A DNA stretch of 15,456 bases from Promethearchaeota archaeon (GTDB lineage Archaea; Asgardarchaeota; Lokiarchaeia; Sigynarchaeales; SOKP01), in assembly GCA_019057775.1 (NCBI GenBank), contig JAHLWT010000035.1:1-15456 (forward strand). Reading direction: 5' to 3'. Below, piece by piece: positions 14,695 through 15,456 of the stretch (position 1 is its first letter; each line of letters opens with the position of its first letter). The position numbers were made by a program, and so were the translations under genes. Below the pieces are notes generated by a model, which ran no database searches, was not told where the DNA came from, and was given only the letters and a program-made list of their open reading frames with translations.

Positions 14695-14785
14695 CATTTT
14701 TTAAATAGAATATTGATTTGTGATATTATAACCTAATGCTTTTTTAAGTTTTGGCAACCTAAGATTTAATTTATAATAAAGATAA

Positions 14786-14816
14786 GCCCTTTCTCTTGAA
14801 AGGGTTTTATTTTTTT
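14786..14816 (+). terminator. Intrinsic terminator of the cargo operon
   Basis: CCCTTTC (14787-14793), loop TCTT, and GAAAGGG (14798-14804) are followed by TTTTATTTTTTT. It lies 93 bp after the last cargo gene and closes that transcription unit. Confidence 0.85.
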
Positions 14817-14890
14817 AATTAACAAGGCTATTTTTCAACAAACAAATTAGTTGATGTGAATAACTTTACATTAATATTTGATAGTTTTTC

Positions 14891-14902
14891 TTTGTATACA
14901 AT
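14891..14902. promoter_or_regulatory. TTTGTATACAAT site, second copy of the left-end operator half
   Basis: The 12 bases TTTGTATACAAT equal 6561-6572, and TTGTATACAA within it is a perfect 10-bp palindrome. A related GTATACTAAT at 15110-15119 equals 6553-6562. So both ends of the element carry two related motifs, as expected for integrase-arm, excisionase or repressor sites. Confidence 0.5.
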
Positions 14903-14946
14903 TTTAATTTATTTTGACCTATCCATTCTGATCCTACCGTCATAAG

Positions 14947-15036
14947 ATGAAAAACAATATTTTAACGGAATATAATTCAATTCCACCTTATAAGATCGGT
15001 TACCAGGTAAAAAGTATTACAGAAAAGATGACCTGA
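14947..15036 (+). CDS. Possible 29-residue peptide near the right end
   Basis: ATG 14947 to TGA 15034-15036, product beginning MKNNILTEYNSIPPYKIGYQ. The frame is followed 26 bp later by an intrinsic terminator, and the stretch between two terminators would otherwise be empty. The start has no clear promoter, and a frame this short may be chance. Confidence 0.25.
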   Translation: MKNNILTEYNSIPPYKIGYQVKSITEKMT

Positions 15037-15061
15037 TTGTTTAAGTAAGTAAAATTAAAAA

Positions 15062-15094
15062 GGCCTGTATGTTTGATTATACAAGCCCTTTTTT
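15062..15094. terminator. Bidirectional intrinsic terminator near attR
   Basis: GGCCTGTAT (15062-15070) pairs with ATACAAGCC (15079-15087) with one mismatch. T-runs follow on the plus strand (15089-15094) and on the minus strand (complement of the A-run before 15061). On the minus strand it would replace the terminator lost to the tRNA through integration. Confidence 0.65.
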
Positions 15095-15165
15095 ATTGTA
15101 TCCTTTTGTGTATACTAATAAAGAAAAACAGAGATTATTAATTTATGTAAGTCTCTGTTTATCAG

Positions 15166-15213
15166 TTGTGGGCGATACCGGAGTCGAACCGATGACCCCC
15201 TGCTTGTAAGGCA
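15166..15213 (-). repeat. attR: 3' half of the intact tRNA-Val
   Basis: The 48-bp partner of 6397-6444, with one mismatch at 15183. Here it is fused to a genuine tRNA 5' half, so the element supplies the 3' end and restores the gene. The mismatch changes one T-loop base (TTCGACT here, TTCGAAT in the displaced copy), so the element brought its own slightly different tRNA end. Confidence 0.92.
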
Positions 15214-15243
15214 GGTGCTCTGAACCAGCTGAGCTAATCGCCC
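15169..15243 (-). tRNA. tRNA-Val (anticodon UAC)
   Basis: On the minus strand a 75-nt cloverleaf folds completely: acceptor GGGCGAT / ATCGCCC, D-arm GCTC / GAGC with loop AGCTGGTTCA, anticodon arm CCTGC-CTTACAA-GCAGG, variable GGGTC, T-arm ATCGG-TTCGACT-CCGGT, discriminator A. Loop position 34-36 reads UAC, decoding GUA valine. CCA is not encoded. It is the attachment gene of the element, and its function is preserved. A consensus promoter lies about 110 bp upstream, beyond a decayed tRNA-like copy. Confidence 0.95.
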
Positions 15244-15251
15244 TTAATTAT

Positions 15252-15341
15252 TCTTCCTTTTCCTCTATCGAACGCCTGACACTCCAGACTGCTCGGGTTG
15301 CTCTGAACCTCCCGATAGCCATCGGGAGAGCTAATCGCCCC
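15252..15341 (-). pseudogene. Decayed tRNA-Val-like sequence with a palindrome in its D-loop
   Basis: On the minus strand GGGCGATTAGCTC (15340-15328) and GGTTCAGAGCA (15309-15299) are identical to the 5' half of the intact tRNA-Val, but the four D-loop bases between them are replaced by TCCCGATGGCTATCGGGA, a perfect hairpin. Beyond that only fragments such as CGTTCGA recall the T-arm, and no 3' acceptor strand is present. It lies immediately after the promoter and before the intact gene, so it would be part of the same primary transcript. It is a broken duplicate, not a working tRNA. Confidence 0.65.
15310..15327. repeat. REP-like palindrome inserted in the tRNA remnant
   Basis: TCCCGAT-agcc-ATCGGGA is a perfect 7-bp hairpin (8 bp with its flanking C and G). 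Sequences of this CCCGATAGCnATCGGG kind are, as far as I recall, common dispersed palindromes in Bacteroidota genomes. It replaces exactly the AGCT of the D-loop. Confidence 0.6.
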
Positions 15342-15351
15342 AAAAGGTGTG

Positions 15352-15382
15352 CAAATATAGGAGACAATTTTGGATATACAAA
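15352..15382 (-). promoter_or_regulatory. Bacteroidota-type promoter of the tRNA-Val unit (minus strand)
   Basis: On the minus strand TTTG (15382-15379), a 19-nt spacer and TATATTTG (15359-15352) match the phylum consensus exactly. Transcription should begin near 15345, at the first base of the decayed tRNA copy, and run leftwards through tRNA-Val. The remaining bases to 15456 show nothing further. Confidence 0.75.
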
Positions 15383-15456
15383 GAAAAATTTAAGATAACA
15401 ATAATCCTAATATCAAGCCCTATTTTTGTTTTTTAACAATAGTAAAGCTTTCCTGT

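Larger units (their letters stand above)
6445..15213. mobile_element. Integrated element in tRNA-Val, candidate phage satellite with its own capsid gene
   Basis: About 8.77 kb lie between the two 48-bp tRNA-derived repeats, with a tyrosine recombinase next to the left end and an intact tRNA-Val re-formed at the right end. Its genes are all on the plus strand: integrase, AlpA/Xis-like regulator, replication-like protein, Holliday-resolvase-like nuclease, P27 small terminase, HK97-fold major capsid protein, and two membrane proteins as late cargo. No large terminase, portal, protease, tail or lysis gene is present. That set is known from capsid-forming phage-inducible islands, although those usually carry more head genes. 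A deletion-reduced prophage is the main alternative. Boundaries are confident; the satellite label is inference. Confidence 0.85.

Noticed and set aside
1..15456. CRISPR arrays, rRNA genes or insertion-sequence transposases
   Set aside because: No regularly spaced repeats, no rRNA segments and no transposase motifs are visible anywhere in the window.

Overview
The window looks like a chromosomal segment of a Bacteroidota organism, probably a polysaccharide-degrading member of the Bacteroidales/Marinilabiliales type. The support is: an AT-rich genome with weak Shine-Dalgarno sequences, two or three promoters of the Bacteroidota type (TTTG, 19-21 nt, TAnnTTTG), a Bacteroidota-type tyrosine recombinase, a large secreted GH2 glycosidase, and a DUF4145-like/TolB-like/TPR membrane protein typical of that phylum. 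I could not run a database search, so family names rest on motifs I recognise.

Bases 1-5634 are host chromosome: the tail of an unidentified gene, a secreted 931-residue GH2 glycoside hydrolase, an intergenic stretch with two striking inverted repeats (a perfect three-way-junction motif and a 32-bp perfect palindrome), then a TPR protein preceded by the apparent remnant of another N-terminus. Bases 5635-6400 have no convincing gene and hold hairpins, a decayed tRNA-Val 3' fragment and a minus-strand terminator.

Bases 6445-15213 (about 8.8 kb) are an integrated element. It sits in the 3' half of a minus-strand tRNA-Val(UAC) gene and is bounded by 48-bp direct repeats with one mismatch (6397-6444 and 15166-15213). 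All of its genes lie on the plus strand: integrase; a coupled unknown gene; an AlpA/Xis-like winged helix protein; a replication-initiation-like protein; an unknown gene; a PD-(D/E)xK Holliday-resolvase-like nuclease; a tiny basic ORF; a P27-type small terminase; a packaging-region protein; an HK97-fold major capsid protein; a small head-region-type protein; a roughly 0.9-kb noncoding region with two structured, terminator-ended RNAs; and two small membrane proteins.

The element has TerS and a major capsid protein but no large terminase, portal, protease, connector or tail genes. Its gene order and compactness fit a phage satellite (capsid-forming-PICI-like) that would need a helper phage, rather than a complete prophage. 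That is an inference. The alternative is a prophage reduced by deletion, but the core ORFs, att sites and spacing look intact.

At the right end, the intact tRNA-Val is transcribed leftwards from a consensus Bacteroidota promoter (15352-15382). A decayed tRNA-Val-like sequence carrying a palindromic insertion lies between that promoter and the intact gene. Together with the fragment at 6218-6231, this suggests repeated recombination at this tRNA.
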